Positions 16,247-24,177 of a DNA stretch of 64,000 bases are shown here, piece after piece. The DNA comes from Streptomyces coffeae. Its GTDB lineage: Bacteria > Actinomycetota > Actinomycetes > Streptomycetales > Streptomycetaceae. The stretch lies in NCBI RefSeq assembly GCF_016741875.1, contig NZ_JAERRF010000015.1:124001-188000 (forward strand). The letters are read 5' to 3'. A model generated the notes under the pieces. It saw only the letters and a list, made by a program, of their open reading frames with translations, was not told where the DNA came from and did not search any database. The translations under genes and the position numbers were made by a program. Each line of letters opens with the position of its first letter. Position 1 is the first letter of the stretch.

Positions 16247-17152
16247 TCAGTAGACGTTGACCCGGTAGGCGTTCAGCGCTTCGACGACCGGCTGGAAGAA
16301 CGTGGTCCCGCCGGTGGAGCAGTTGCCGCTGCCGCCGGAGGTGAGGCCGAGGGCGGTGGACCCGGAGTAGAGGGGGCCGCCGCTGTCGCCGGGCTCGGCG
16401 CAGACGGTGGTCTGGATCATGCCGTAGACGATGTCGCCGCCCCCGTAGTTGACGGTGGCGTTCAGCGCGGTGACCCGGCCGCTGTGGGTGCCGGTGGTGC
16501 TGCCGCGGCGGGTGACCGTCTGGCCCACGGTGGGGTTGGCGGCCCGGGTGATGTCCTGGCCGCCGACGGTGCCGGATGGGCTGACCGAACCGCTGTACCG
16601 GACCAGACCGTAGTCATTGACCGGGAAGCTGGAGCCGGCCGTGGGGCCGATGGTGGTGGTGTGGCTGGAGTTGGACCACCAGGTGCCCGCGCCGTCGGTG
16701 CAGTGGCCCGCGGTGACGAAGTAGTTGGCTCCGCTGCTGTTGCGGACGTTGAAGCCGAGGGAGCAGCGCCAGCCGCTCGCGTAGATGGCGTCGCCGCCGG
16801 AGATCAGCTTGTTGAACGTGCCGGGGGTGCGCTTGACCTTGATCGCGTCGGCGCTTGCACCGGCGCCGTCCTTGATCTTGGCGATCTCGCTCGAGGAGAC
16901 GGTGCTGTCGGCGGTGACCACAAGGGCATTGGTCGCCTTGTCGACATACCAGGCGGTGCCCGCGACATCGGCCTCGAGAACGGCGTTGCTCGCCGCCTTG
17001 GCCTCTGACGCGCTGAAGGTGGTGGCCCGGTCGCTTCCCGCGTAGGCGGCGGGGGCGGCGAGCGCCGTTCCGGCCACCAGCGCGGAGGTGGCGGCGATCA
17101 GGGCCGTGCGTCTCGCCTGGGTGCCGTGGGGGGCAGTGCGCTTGATCCTCAA
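16247..17152 (-). CDS. Streptogrisin B-like secreted serine protease
   Basis: 301 aa from TTG 17152 (MRIKRT, the same first residues and TTG start as streptogrisin B; GGAGGAAGAG upstream). Tat/Sec-like signal to about residue 38, short pro-region, mature protein from Ile118 (ISGGDAIYASGWRCSLGFNV), 184 residues, nearly the length of SGPB. Triad His150, Asp180, Ser257 (GDSGG); C-terminus LNAYRVNVY versus LSAYGVSVY-type ends in the family. Primary specificity expected for large hydrophobic side chains. Second protease of this family within 3 kb, separated by the slipin gene. Confidence 0.95.
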   Translation of the reverse strand: MRIKRTAPHGTQARRTALIAATSALVAGTALAAPAAYAGSDRATTFSASEAKAASNAVLEADVAGTAWYVDKATNALVVTADSTVSSSEIAKIKDGAGASADAIKVKRTPGTFNKLISGGDAIYASGWRCSLGFNVRNSSGANYFVTAGHCTDGAGTWWSNSSHTTTIGPTAGSSFPVNDYGLVRYSGSVSPSGTVGGQDITRAANPTVGQTVTRRGSTTGTHSGRVTALNATVNYGGGDIVYGMIQTTVCAEPGDSGGPLYSGSTALGLTSGGSGNCSTGGTTFFQPVVEALNAYRVNVY

Positions 17153-17476
17153 CTCTTCCTCCGAGGGAATCGGGGGTCCGCTTGGGTGGGCAGGCCCGTG
17201 AGGCGCAGTCAACGATCACATCGAACTCGGATTCCGACGTGTTCCTGACAAGCGCTTCCCGAAGTATTCGGGCCATTACCCTCAGCGCGCAAGAGGACAA
17301 TCCGGAACAGTCAGCGTGTGCCCGGCACATGGCCCCGGCGACTTCCGGCCGCCGGGGCGGTGCGCCCATCCCCTGGGTATCCATGAGGACGCAGCTACGG
17401 ACGCTCAGGTTCCATCGGTTTCCATCGGTCCGTCCGATACCTGTCCGCTCCGGTGCGGAACCCGTCGCGGAACCTC
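17153..17476. other. Intergenic region upstream of protease, with hairpin
   Basis: No gene seen. It must contain the 16247 protease promoter. GCCCCGGCG (17332-17340) pairs with CGCCGGGGC (17350-17358), a likely terminator for leftward transcription from the degraded gene at 17477. Confidence 0.5.
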
Positions 17477-17829
17477 TCAGCTCTCCCTTGCCGGATGGCG
17501 AAACCCCAGGTAGTCGCGGAGGGTGCGGCCGGTATACGCGGTGCGGAACACCCCGCGCTCCTGGAGCGGCGGGACCACCCGGTCCACGGAGTCGTCGAGT
17601 CCGCCGGGGTCGGATGCGATACGAGGATGAAGCCGTCGGCGGCCTCGCCCCGTACAAAAGCGGCCATCTCGGCGGCGACCGCCTCCGGGGTGCCGATGAA
17701 CGACTGCCGCCCGGTCGCCTCGATGACGGTCCGCCGGATGGAGAGCCCTTTCTTCTCCGACAGCGCCCGCCACTTGGGCGGCCACCGCGAGCGGATCGGC
17801 ATGCCGCGCCCCCACCGTGATGGCTCCAC
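17477..17829 (-). pseudogene. Remnant of LLM-class flavin monooxygenase (NtaA/SnaA/DszA type)
   Basis: Only the C-terminal ~115 residues survive and they are split over two frames. One frame gives SEKKGLSIRRTVIEATG, RQSFIGTPEAVAAEM, DGFILVSHPTP; a frameshift around 17601-17612 moves the match to GGLDDSVDRVVP, LQERGVFRTAYTGRTLRDYLGF, the typical end of this family. No intact N-terminal FMN-binding barrel lies upstream. The gene is therefore dead: truncated and frameshifted. Confidence 0.8.
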
Positions 17830-17967
17830 GGCGCGGGCGCCCGCAGCCGGTGCTCGGTCTTGTGGCCCCAGGCCGCCTTCTTCAACCGGTGTCGCTCGGT
17901 GGCGGTCGGGGATATCGGGCGGGCGGCCGCAACAGGCATGGCAGGCAAGCCGATCAGGAGAAGTGGA

Positions 17968-18834
17968 TCAGCAGCCGCCCCGTTGGCCTCGCAGGTCGGA
18001 CAGGTCCTCGTCACTGAGACTGAGATCGTTCGCCGCGAGGTTCTCCTCCAGATGATCGAGAGAACCGGTGCCCGGAATAGCCAGCACCGACGGCGAGGTC
18101 GCCAGCAGCGAGGCGATCGCGACCTGCGCGGTGGTCGCGCCCAGGCGTGCTGCGACCTTGCCGAGCCGTTCGGCGTCGAGCGGGCCGCCGCCACCGCCGA
18201 GCGGGAAGTACGGCACGTACGCGGTGCCCGCTTCCTCGCATTCCGCTAGCAACTCCGTGTCACCGGTGTGCCGGTTCTGCACCGCCGCGACGGGCGCGAT
18301 CGCCCGGGCCTCGGCGAACTGGGCGGCGTCGACGTTACTGACGCCCAGGTGCCGGATCAGCCCCTCCGCGCGGAGCTCGGCGAGCACCGCGAACCGTTCG
18401 GCGATCGACTCGCCGCCCGGTCCGGTCATCCCGCCGACCCGCAGATAGACCAGATCCAGCCGGGCCAGCGCGAGGGAGCGCAGATCCGCCTCGACCAGGC
18501 CGCGCAGCTGATCAGGTGTCGCCTGCTCGCTCGGCACACCGTTTGGTCCGGGCAGCGGCCCGACCTTCGTCGCGATCACCAGGTCGTCACAGTAGGGAGC
18601 CAATGCCGTACGGATCAGCTCGTTGGCCCGAACCGCTCCCCTGCCGTAGAAGCCAGCCGTGTCGATGTGGTTCACGCCCAGCTCCATAGCCCGCCGGAGC
18701 ACCGCGATGCCGCTCTGCGGGGCTCGCGGCGGGCCGTCGAAGGTGCCCATCGCCAGGCGCATTGCGCCGAAGCCGAGCCGGTTGATGGTCAGGTCTGCGC
18801 CGAGGGAGAAAGTCTTGATCATCATGACGCTCAT
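17968..18834 (-). CDS. Aldo/keto reductase
   Basis: 288 aa from ATG 18834 (in-frame ATGs at 18849 and 18825 also possible). NAD(P)H-dependent barrel: LGFGAMRLA, NHIDTAGFYGRG (catalytic Asp and Tyr), VIATKVG (Lys), HLGVSNVDAAQF, PYFPLGGGG, AIPGTGSLDHLEENL. The fourth tetrad residue, usually His after the second strand, is replaced: LDLVYLRVGG. Such LR variants occur in a known subgroup. Divergent from a LuxR-type regulator with only 58 bases between starts, suggesting it is that regulator's target. Confidence 0.9.
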   Translation of the reverse strand: MSVMMIKTFSLGADLTINRLGFGAMRLAMGTFDGPPRAPQSGIAVLRRAMELGVNHIDTAGFYGRGAVRANELIRTALAPYCDDLVIATKVGPLPGPNGVPSEQATPDQLRGLVEADLRSLALARLDLVYLRVGGMTGPGGESIAERFAVLAELRAEGLIRHLGVSNVDAAQFAEARAIAPVAAVQNRHTGDTELLAECEEAGTAYVPYFPLGGGGGPLDAERLGKVAARLGATTAQVAIASLLATSPSVLAIPGTGSLDHLEENLAANDLSLSDEDLSDLRGQRGGC

Positions 18835-18892
18835 GGTGTCCGTCGCCACGACGCCCAGCGAGCTCGTGGCAGCTTGCTGCCAGACTGGAGGG

Positions 18893-19558
18893 ATGCGGAA
18901 CGAACAGGTGTTTTCAGTGCAAGGGGACGCAGAGTTGATCGCGCGTGCCGGTCATCTCTTCGAGTCCGCGCAGACCGAATTCCTGTGTGCCGCCCGGGAC
19001 CTCAAGACCTGGTCGCAGCCGGAGGCCATGGCCGCGATCAGGAACCGGATGCGTGCTACGAATTCCTCTGACTTCACCTCTCGCAAGCTGCTGAGCCCGG
19101 TCGCGCTCGTCGACGAGGAGGCCCGCGCGCACCTGCGGCTGGTGCAGAGCAAGGGGGCACTCGTACGGATCAGCGGCTCGCAGCTGCCGCACGAGACCAT
19201 CCTCATCGACCGGCGGGTGATGATCCTCGCCGACCAACACACCCCCACCGGCCGTGAGTACACCGTGACGACGTCGCAGATCCTGGTCGACGGCGTCCAC
19301 TCGCTGTTCCGGGCGATCTGGGACACCGCCGTCGATCTCGACACCTACCTGCGCAGCAACGTCCCGCACCTCGATGCCGACGGCCGCGTGATCCTCCAAG
19401 CCCTCGCTTCGGGACTCACCGACGCAACCGCGGCCAACCGGCTCGGCGTCTCGCTACGCACCTACCGGCGGCGCGTAGCCGAACTGATGGCCAAGCTCGA
19501 GGCCGACTCCCGCTTCCAGGCCGGGCTGCGTGCGGGCGAGCTGAGGCTGCCCCGCTGA
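18893..19558 (+). CDS. LuxR-type HTH regulator with N-terminal PLD/TrmB-like sensor domain
   Basis: 221 aa; ATG 18893 directly after GGAGGG. C-terminal HTH: VILQALASGLTDATAANRLGVSLRTYRRRVAELM. The N-terminal ~140 residues (HLFESAQTEFLCAARDL, GALVRISGSQLPHETILIDRRVMILAD) resemble the degenerate phospholipase-D-like domain seen in TrmB-type and many Streptomyces regulators, expected to bind a small ligand. Probably controls the divergent aldo/keto reductase. Confidence 0.8.
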   Translation: MRNEQVFSVQGDAELIARAGHLFESAQTEFLCAARDLKTWSQPEAMAAIRNRMRATNSSDFTSRKLLSPVALVDEEARAHLRLVQSKGALVRISGSQLPHETILIDRRVMILADQHTPTGREYTVTTSQILVDGVHSLFRAIWDTAVDLDTYLRSNVPHLDADGRVILQALASGLTDATAANRLGVSLRTYRRRVAELMAKLEADSRFQAGLRAGELRLPR

Positions 19559-19869
19559 GACCGTAGTGATCGCATCCCGTCAGCGGTCTGCACATCTGAG
19601 CACCTCGGGCCACGCCACCAACCATCACGTCAACCCCCGAAGGACCTCCGGAGCTGACCACTCCAGGGCTTTCGCGCCGTAGCCACCCGATTCGACAAGA
19701 GGGCGTACATCTTTCATGGCACCGTGACCGTCGCCGCTATTCGCCTCTGGCTTCGCTCGTGACCCGCGGGACAGTCCGTAAGCGGCCTGCGCTACGAGGG
19801 CCGCCGCCTCCTTCGGAGTAAAGGAGGCGGCACACATCAGGAGAAAATCGCGTGACGGCCAGCCTCTCG
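19559..19869. other. 311-base gap, terminator but no convincing gene
   Basis: Short open frames only. The only clear element is the hairpin at 19803-19831. Confidence 0.5.
19803..19831. terminator. 11-bp hairpin between convergent genes
   Basis: GCCGCCTCCTT and AAGGAGGCGGC with a 7-base loop, located between the rightward LuxR-type gene and the leftward SUKH gene. Confidence 0.7.
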
Positions 19870-20421
19870 TCAGAGCGGCTGGCCGTCGAAGGGGTCGCCG
19901 GAGCCGGGCTTGAACGTCGTGCCGAGGTCGTACTGCGCGATCCCGAAAGGTTGAAAATCGGCATCGGCAAGGACGCGGTAGAGGAACTCAGAGGTGGACA
20001 TGTCGTACTGGTCCCATGCGCCGCCGTCATCGGACCGCGCAAGGACGGGGTAATCGCCCGGCCGCTCGGCATCGATCAGCCAGAAGTACCCGTCGGCCCA
20101 TTCGGTGGAGCCCCAGGGCACCAGCCCCTTGCCGCCCGGCGCGTAGATCGCATAGGGATCGACGGCGGAGACGTCTCCGAGCCTGCTGTCCTGGTCGACC
20201 GACAGCCAGACCCGCCACTGTGTCAGGAAGTCGAACGAGACGCCCTCGTCGCGCCCCAGAAAGTAGACGGAAGCACTGAAGACGCCGCCGCCGAACACCT
20301 CGTAGAGCTCCTTGTAGTCCGCCGGCAGCGGAACCCCCAGCTCTCCCTCGATCGCCGCCCAGTCGACGGAGATCCCGAGTGGCTCCCACCCGGTCAGTTC
20401 GATCACTCGCTGAACCCACAT
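19870..20421 (-). CDS. SMI1/KNR4 (SUKH) family protein
   Basis: 183 aa from ATG 20421 (GTG 20439 would add six residues). SUKH hallmarks: WAAIEGELGVPLPADYKELYEVFGGG, WGSTEWADGYFWL, YDMSTSEFLYRVLAD. The superfamily contains immunity proteins that neutralise nuclease and other polymorphic toxins; a toxin gene would be expected nearby, but none is seen. It lies next to an IS21 remnant, so it may be an orphan left by rearrangement or simply a housekeeping SUKH protein. Confidence 0.85.
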   Translation of the reverse strand: MWVQRVIELTGWEPLGISVDWAAIEGELGVPLPADYKELYEVFGGGVFSASVYFLGRDEGVSFDFLTQWRVWLSVDQDSRLGDVSAVDPYAIYAPGGKGLVPWGSTEWADGYFWLIDAERPGDYPVLARSDDGGAWDQYDMSTSEFLYRVLADADFQPFGIAQYDLGTTFKPGSGDPFDGQPL

Positions 20422-20493
20422 ACAGCTGTCTTTTAGCACCGGTCTTCGTTCCGATGTCCCTCAGCCCCCTCGTCGCTCACGTCAAGATCGGCA

Positions 20494-20832
20494 GCCTGGC
20501 TGGTGGGTCTGCGGGACGAACGCCTCCAGCGGGGGCCTTGCCCGACTCGACCAGGATCTCGGGCTTCCGTGCCGCGACGTAGTAGCGGACCATCCCGTAG
20601 GAGACATCGGCGCCGGTTCCTCAACCAACCGGTGGAAGATCCGCGTGACCGTGTGCCGCTGCTTGCGCGGCCCATCCAGGTCCGCCCGCAGGATCTCGTC
20701 GATCACCTGCTTGTACGGATCCAGCCCGGTCGCCCGCGGCGGCAGCTTCTTGCGCGGCTCCGGCCAGGCCGAATCCAACGCCTTCCGCACCGTCCGCCAC
20801 GTCACGCCGTGCTTGCGCTCAAGCTCCCGCAT
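20494..20832 (-). pseudogene. IS21-family transposase (istA) fragment
   Basis: An N-terminal fragment of IstA: LERKHGVTWRTVRKALDSA, WPEPRKKLPPRATGLDPYKQ, RKQRHTVTRIFHRLVEE. The match continues in another frame (YGMVRYYVAARKPEILVESGKAP) and returns to the first (LEAFVPQTHQPG), so there are at least two frameshifts. The DDE catalytic domain and istB are absent, and the 5' end is cut off near 20845. No terminal inverted repeats are recognisable. Confidence 0.85.
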
Positions 20833-20906
20833 CGACAGGCGTGACCCGGTAGCTCTCCGTTAGGAGAGAAGGAACGACGTCGCGTTCGCCACGGCCGTCG
20901 GCCCCG

Positions 20907-20943
20907 GCACTGCCCCTTCCGCCTCTGGTGGGAGGGGCAGTGC
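20907..20943. terminator. Terminator hairpin for the 20964 gene
   Basis: GCACTGCCCCT (20907-20917) pairs with AGGGGCAGTGC (20933-20943), just past the leftward stop codon at 20964. Confidence 0.7.
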
Positions 20944-20963
20944 TGTCGTCTGTGACGGGCTCG

Positions 20964-22067
20964 CTACCACGCCACGTCGCGCAGTTCCCGGTTGTAACCC
21001 TTCTGGATCGCCGATCGCGCCTGGCGGGCATGCACGGGATCGATCCCCCGCTCGCGGGCCCAGGCGTCGTACGGCGCGAGAATCTGTGCGTGCCCGTCCA
21101 TGAAGTCCTTCGCGTCCGCCTTGACGGCCGCACGTGTGGCGATGGTGCCCGCGGGTGGGTAGCTGGTGACCTGATGGGCGGCGGCGCGGTAGGTGCCCCT
21201 GCTGTGCCGGAGCACCGCGCGGTCGAACGTGTCGAGGTCGATGGTGCCCGACTCGGCGTGAAAAGCGCGGGCCCGCATCAGCAGCCCGGTGAGCTCACCG
21301 ATCCGGTACAGGTCGGTCTCGGTGCCCTCGATACCGTGCGTCGTTGTGGGGTTGGCCGCCTCGTCGTCCAGCCGCTCCAGGTAGTACGCCAGATGGGCGC
21401 GGTCAGCGTCGTAGAGCACGGCGAACGACTCCGGGTTCCCGGCGAGATTCCGCACAAGCGCCCTCCGGCCGCTCGCGTAGCGGGTGATGACGGCGTGCGC
21501 CTCGCCCGGATACGGATAGTCGGCGACCAGGTGCTCGTCGACCTTGCTCGCGACGAAGGCGGGCCCCTCGACGTCGGAGATCGGGTGCTGCGTGAAGTCA
21601 CCGATGTACGCGGCCAGCACACGAGCGACGTACGGTTCCAGCCCCGCCGTCATGCGACCGTCGGCCTCCCTGCCCAGCGCGATGACCGTCGCGTGAACGA
21701 CGCGTGCCATGGGCAGTGTGTGCGTCTGCCGCGCGCCCGTGGTGGCCGCCAGCAGCACCCTGCCGGCCGCCTCCGAGCCGTCCTTCCCCGCACACAGCGG
21801 CGTGCCCTGCGTGCCCAGCAGGGTCCGCACCTCTCCGATCCCGGCCAGCCCCTGCCCCGGGTCCAGGGCGCGGGTGGCCGCCTCCGGGTCGTCAGCGAGA
21901 GCTGCGGTTTCGGCGGGGACCGTGCGGCACTCGGAGTCATCGTCGGCGAGGACAAGGACCGGCATCAGGACCGCCGCCGCGCTGAGCGCGAGCACACCCG
22001 CCACCAGCCCATACCGCGCTCGTCGGCTCAACTTCCGCGGCCGCCGTGTCGGCTCGGACTCCTCCAT
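20964..22067 (-). CDS. Membrane-anchored protein of unknown function
   Basis: 367 aa from ATG 22067 (ATG 22079 also possible). A basic N-terminus (RRPRKLSRRARYG) precedes one transmembrane helix (LVAGVLALSAAAVLMPVLVLA, ~residues 21-41); the ~325-residue remainder is likely extracytoplasmic. It carries two cysteines near its start (SECRTV, PLCAGKD) that could pair. The rest is largely helical with repeated RVVHATVIALGREADGRM- and AYIGDFTQHPISD-type segments. I recognise no domain. Resembles conserved but uncharacterised actinobacterial proteins. Confidence 0.7.
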   Translation of the reverse strand: MEESEPTRRPRKLSRRARYGLVAGVLALSAAAVLMPVLVLADDDSECRTVPAETAALADDPEAATRALDPGQGLAGIGEVRTLLGTQGTPLCAGKDGSEAAGRVLLAATTGARQTHTLPMARVVHATVIALGREADGRMTAGLEPYVARVLAAYIGDFTQHPISDVEGPAFVASKVDEHLVADYPYPGEAHAVITRYASGRRALVRNLAGNPESFAVLYDADRAHLAYYLERLDDEAANPTTTHGIEGTETDLYRIGELTGLLMRARAFHAESGTIDLDTFDRAVLRHSRGTYRAAAHQVTSYPPAGTIATRAAVKADAKDFMDGHAQILAPYDAWARERGIDPVHARQARSAIQKGYNRELRDVAW

Positions 22068-22079
22068 CCCTGCGTACAT

Positions 22080-22679
22080 TGCTTTGGCTCCGCCCCCGTC
22101 GTTCCCTGTTCGTTGTCGTGGACACTGCAGCGTAATGGGTGGGGCCGGGGCGCCCGGGACCTGCGTCTGACGCGGACGAGCCTTCGAGCAGCCGTGGACG
22201 TCGAGGGGATCAAGTCAGCGCACGGTGATCTGGTACGAGCGGCGGTGTCGGTTGAACACCATCCCCCACAAGGCGGACCAGGGGCTCGGCTCCGGCTTGG
22301 CCTCCGCTGACGAGCACGTCCGGAGCCTGGGCGGACCTGAGGGGATTTGAACCCCTGCCCCCCTCGATGCGAACGAGTTCACCGCTGTGAACGACGTGCC
22401 CGGAGTGTCGTCGGGTGCCCAGGAGTGCCACAACGCCCGCGCGGCGGCCATGAACTCGGCGGCGAGCACGGTGAGCGCGTCGCGCTCCCGGCCCAATCCC
22501 TCGGCGCGGCAACGCGGTTCGTCGCGCATCCGGTCCGCGCACCCGGAAGCGGCCGCTCTCGAAGTCCACGTAGTGGAGCTTGTCGCGGTCGATGAATCGG
22601 CCTGACCGATCCGCTCGGTTGCCGGTGCGACGTGCTCGAGCACGGTGAGCGCGTCAGGCCGGTCGCGCTCAGTCGGTCG
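22080..22679. other. 600-base gap with tRNA-like fragment and decayed coding traces
   Basis: No intact gene. At 22215-22640 leftward frames encode shifting, composition-plausible pieces (for example FMAAARALWHSWAPD in one frame and VDFESGRFRVRGPD in another), which may be a decayed gene. The tRNA-like segment is listed separately. Confidence 0.45.
22331..22380 (-). pseudogene. 3' half of a tRNA, possible att-site remnant
   Basis: Read leftward: an imperfect anticodon-arm-like CTCG-TTCGCAT-CGAG, then GGGGGC, a perfect 5-bp T-arm (AGGGG-TTCAAAT-CCCCT) and a 7-base acceptor-like CAGGTCC. No matching 5' half (D-arm, GGACCTG) is found beside it. Such 3' tRNA pieces are what integrative elements leave at attachment sites. 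Its conceptual translation (GAGVQIPSGPP) is the typical artefact of tRNA ends. Confidence 0.55.
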
Positions 22680-23945
22680 TCAACAGCCGCAGTCGCAACC
22701 GCAGTCGCAACCGTCACAGCAATCGCAGCCATCACAGCAGTTGCAGCAGTTGCAGCAGTCACAGCAATCGCAGCAGTCCGAGCAGTCATCGCACTTGTGG
22801 CACAGACCCTCGCGCGGCTCCCCGGTCCACGGGTCGTGGTACGGGTCCTTGCAGCACACCTGACAGGTGCAGAAGAGCCCGGACCACACCGCGCACCCGG
22901 CTATCAGCCCGCGGCGGCGACCCCGGTTCGGCGGCTCGGGCGGCGCGCCGCCGGGGCCGCCGGGCGGGTTGATCCACGGCGACTGCGGGGGTGGTGCGCC
23001 CTGGGATCCCTCGGGGCCGAGCATCTCGAACTCCGGCGCGCCGGACCCGCTGTGCGTGGCATCGGTGGTGTGGGCGCAGCCGGTGGTGCCGAAGGCGCGG
23101 TCCACCGCGCGCGGCAGTTCGTGCGCCAGCAGCACATGCGCCAGCTTTCCCGAGCCCTTGCTCGCGAACTTGGTGTCCCGGAGGGCGAGCCGCACGCCAT
23201 GCACCGCGTCGTCGCAGAGCCTGCGCACCTCGGCGAGATCCGCGCCGGTGGCGGCGATCGGGTTCCAGGCGCCGGTCTCGGCGTCCTCGACCAGGTCCTC
23301 CACCGCGTCCAGCAGATGGGCCAGCCGTCCGAAGAGCCGTCCGGCCTCCTCCAGCGGGGCCTGGTTCTCCGGCCGCCCGGCCAGGATCGCGGTGTGGCCG
23401 AAAGCCGCGGCGGTCGCGGTCTCGGTGGGCTCGGTGATGGTCAGCAGTGAGGTGCCGATCCCGGCCGCGCTCTCGACCCCGGCCTGCCGACCGACCGCGT
23501 CGAGCAGTACGGCGGTGTCGAAGCCGATGTCGGCACCACTGCGCGCCCCGGCCCGGTCCCACCGGGCGGCGACCCGGCGGGCGGCCGCGGCGACCGGCCG
23601 CCGGGCCAACGCCCCGTCGCCGTCCTCCACATGGTCACGCACCTTCGCCGAGGCCAGCACCAGGGAGACGGTGGCGGCGAGCCGGGCGCCCTCGCCCTGC
23701 GCGACGGAGGCGGTGCGCATCCCGCGCAGCGGGCACGGCCCGGCGGTACGCCGCCAGCTGTCGGAGCGTCCGGCCTGGGCCTCAACCAGTACGGAGATCA
23801 CCAGACCGTCGTAATTGGTGGCAATCCGGGCGAACTGCCCGTGGTCACCCCTCAACGCGAGGCACAACCCGCACAGATGCGCCATCCACTCGGTCCGCAA
23901 GTTTTCCGACAGGCGGTGGCGGCAAGGCCGGATAATGCCAAACAC
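22680..23945 (-). CDS. DUF5685-type protein with cysteine-repeat tail
   Basis: 421 aa. The N-terminal ~270 residues match a conserved Streptomyces family I know as DUF5685: MFGIIRPCRHRL, WMAHLCGLCLALRGDHGQFA, CPLRGM, ITEPTETATAAAFGHTA, GRLFGRLAHLLDAVEDLVED. N-terminal Cys8, Cys24, Cys27 and CPL Cys could bind metal. A Pro/Gly linker leads to a tail where 26 of the last 72 residues are Cys, 21 of them in the final 40 in CC-D/N and C-D/G-C repeats. The stop follows the last Cys directly. Function unknown; metal storage or membrane-proximal metal centre is a guess. Upstream of sflA, divergent. Confidence 0.85.
   Translation of the reverse strand: MFGIIRPCRHRLSENLRTEWMAHLCGLCLALRGDHGQFARIATNYDGLVISVLVEAQAGRSDSWRRTAGPCPLRGMRTASVAQGEGARLAATVSLVLASAKVRDHVEDGDGALARRPVAAAARRVAARWDRAGARSGADIGFDTAVLLDAVGRQAGVESAAGIGTSLLTITEPTETATAAAFGHTAILAGRPENQAPLEEAGRLFGRLAHLLDAVEDLVEDAETGAWNPIAATGADLAEVRRLCDDAVHGVRLALRDTKFASKGSGKLAHVLLAHELPRAVDRAFGTTGCAHTTDATHSGSGAPEFEMLGPEGSQGAPPPQSPWINPPGGPGGAPPEPPNRGRRRGLIAGCAVWSGLFCTCQVCCKDPYHDPWTGEPREGLCHKCDDCSDCCDCCDCCNCCNCCDGCDCCDGCDCGCDCGC
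22683..22797. repeat. Microsatellite-like repeat encoding the Cys tail
   Basis: On the + strand, irregular repetition of CAGTCG/CAGTTG/CAATCG-type hexamers over ~115 bases; on the coding strand these are Cys-Asp/Asn/Gly codons. Prone to expansion or contraction. Confidence 0.75.
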
Positions 23946-24177
23946 AAAGATCCCCGTTCACCCGTACGTCCCCGACGTCACCCGTCCGGCCCGGCGGAGT
24001 CTACCCAGCGCTCCGTCAGCCCCCCTAAGCAGGTGGAACTCTGATATGGCGCCAGGCGTTGTGTGCCAGTAACGTCACGAATCCCCTGTGCGGCCGCAAT
24101 CCACGTGGCACACCATCCGCATCATGGACGACCATGGAGGGGCGGACAGTACACACCGTTAGCGAAAGGAGGCGTCC

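Noticed and set aside
16247..17152. Annotating either streptogrisin from an upstream ATG instead of TTG
   Set aside because: The TTG starts have ideal Shine-Dalgarno sequences and give the family's usual signal peptide; the upstream extensions are non-hydrophobic and lack such signals.
19625..19837. A 70-residue - strand open frame between the LuxR-type and SUKH genes
   Set aside because: It overlaps the terminator hairpin, has no ribosome-binding site and no recognisable similarity.
22215..22643. A 142-residue - strand frame crossing the tRNA-like fragment
   Set aside because: It runs through tRNA sequence (the RGAGVQIPSGPP artefact), has no start signal, and plausible coding pieces are split between frames. 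At best it is a decayed gene.
22683..22797. Short regular repeat that might be a CRISPR array
   Set aside because: Units are hexamers without spacers and lie in frame inside the Cys-rich protein's coding region. No cas genes are nearby.
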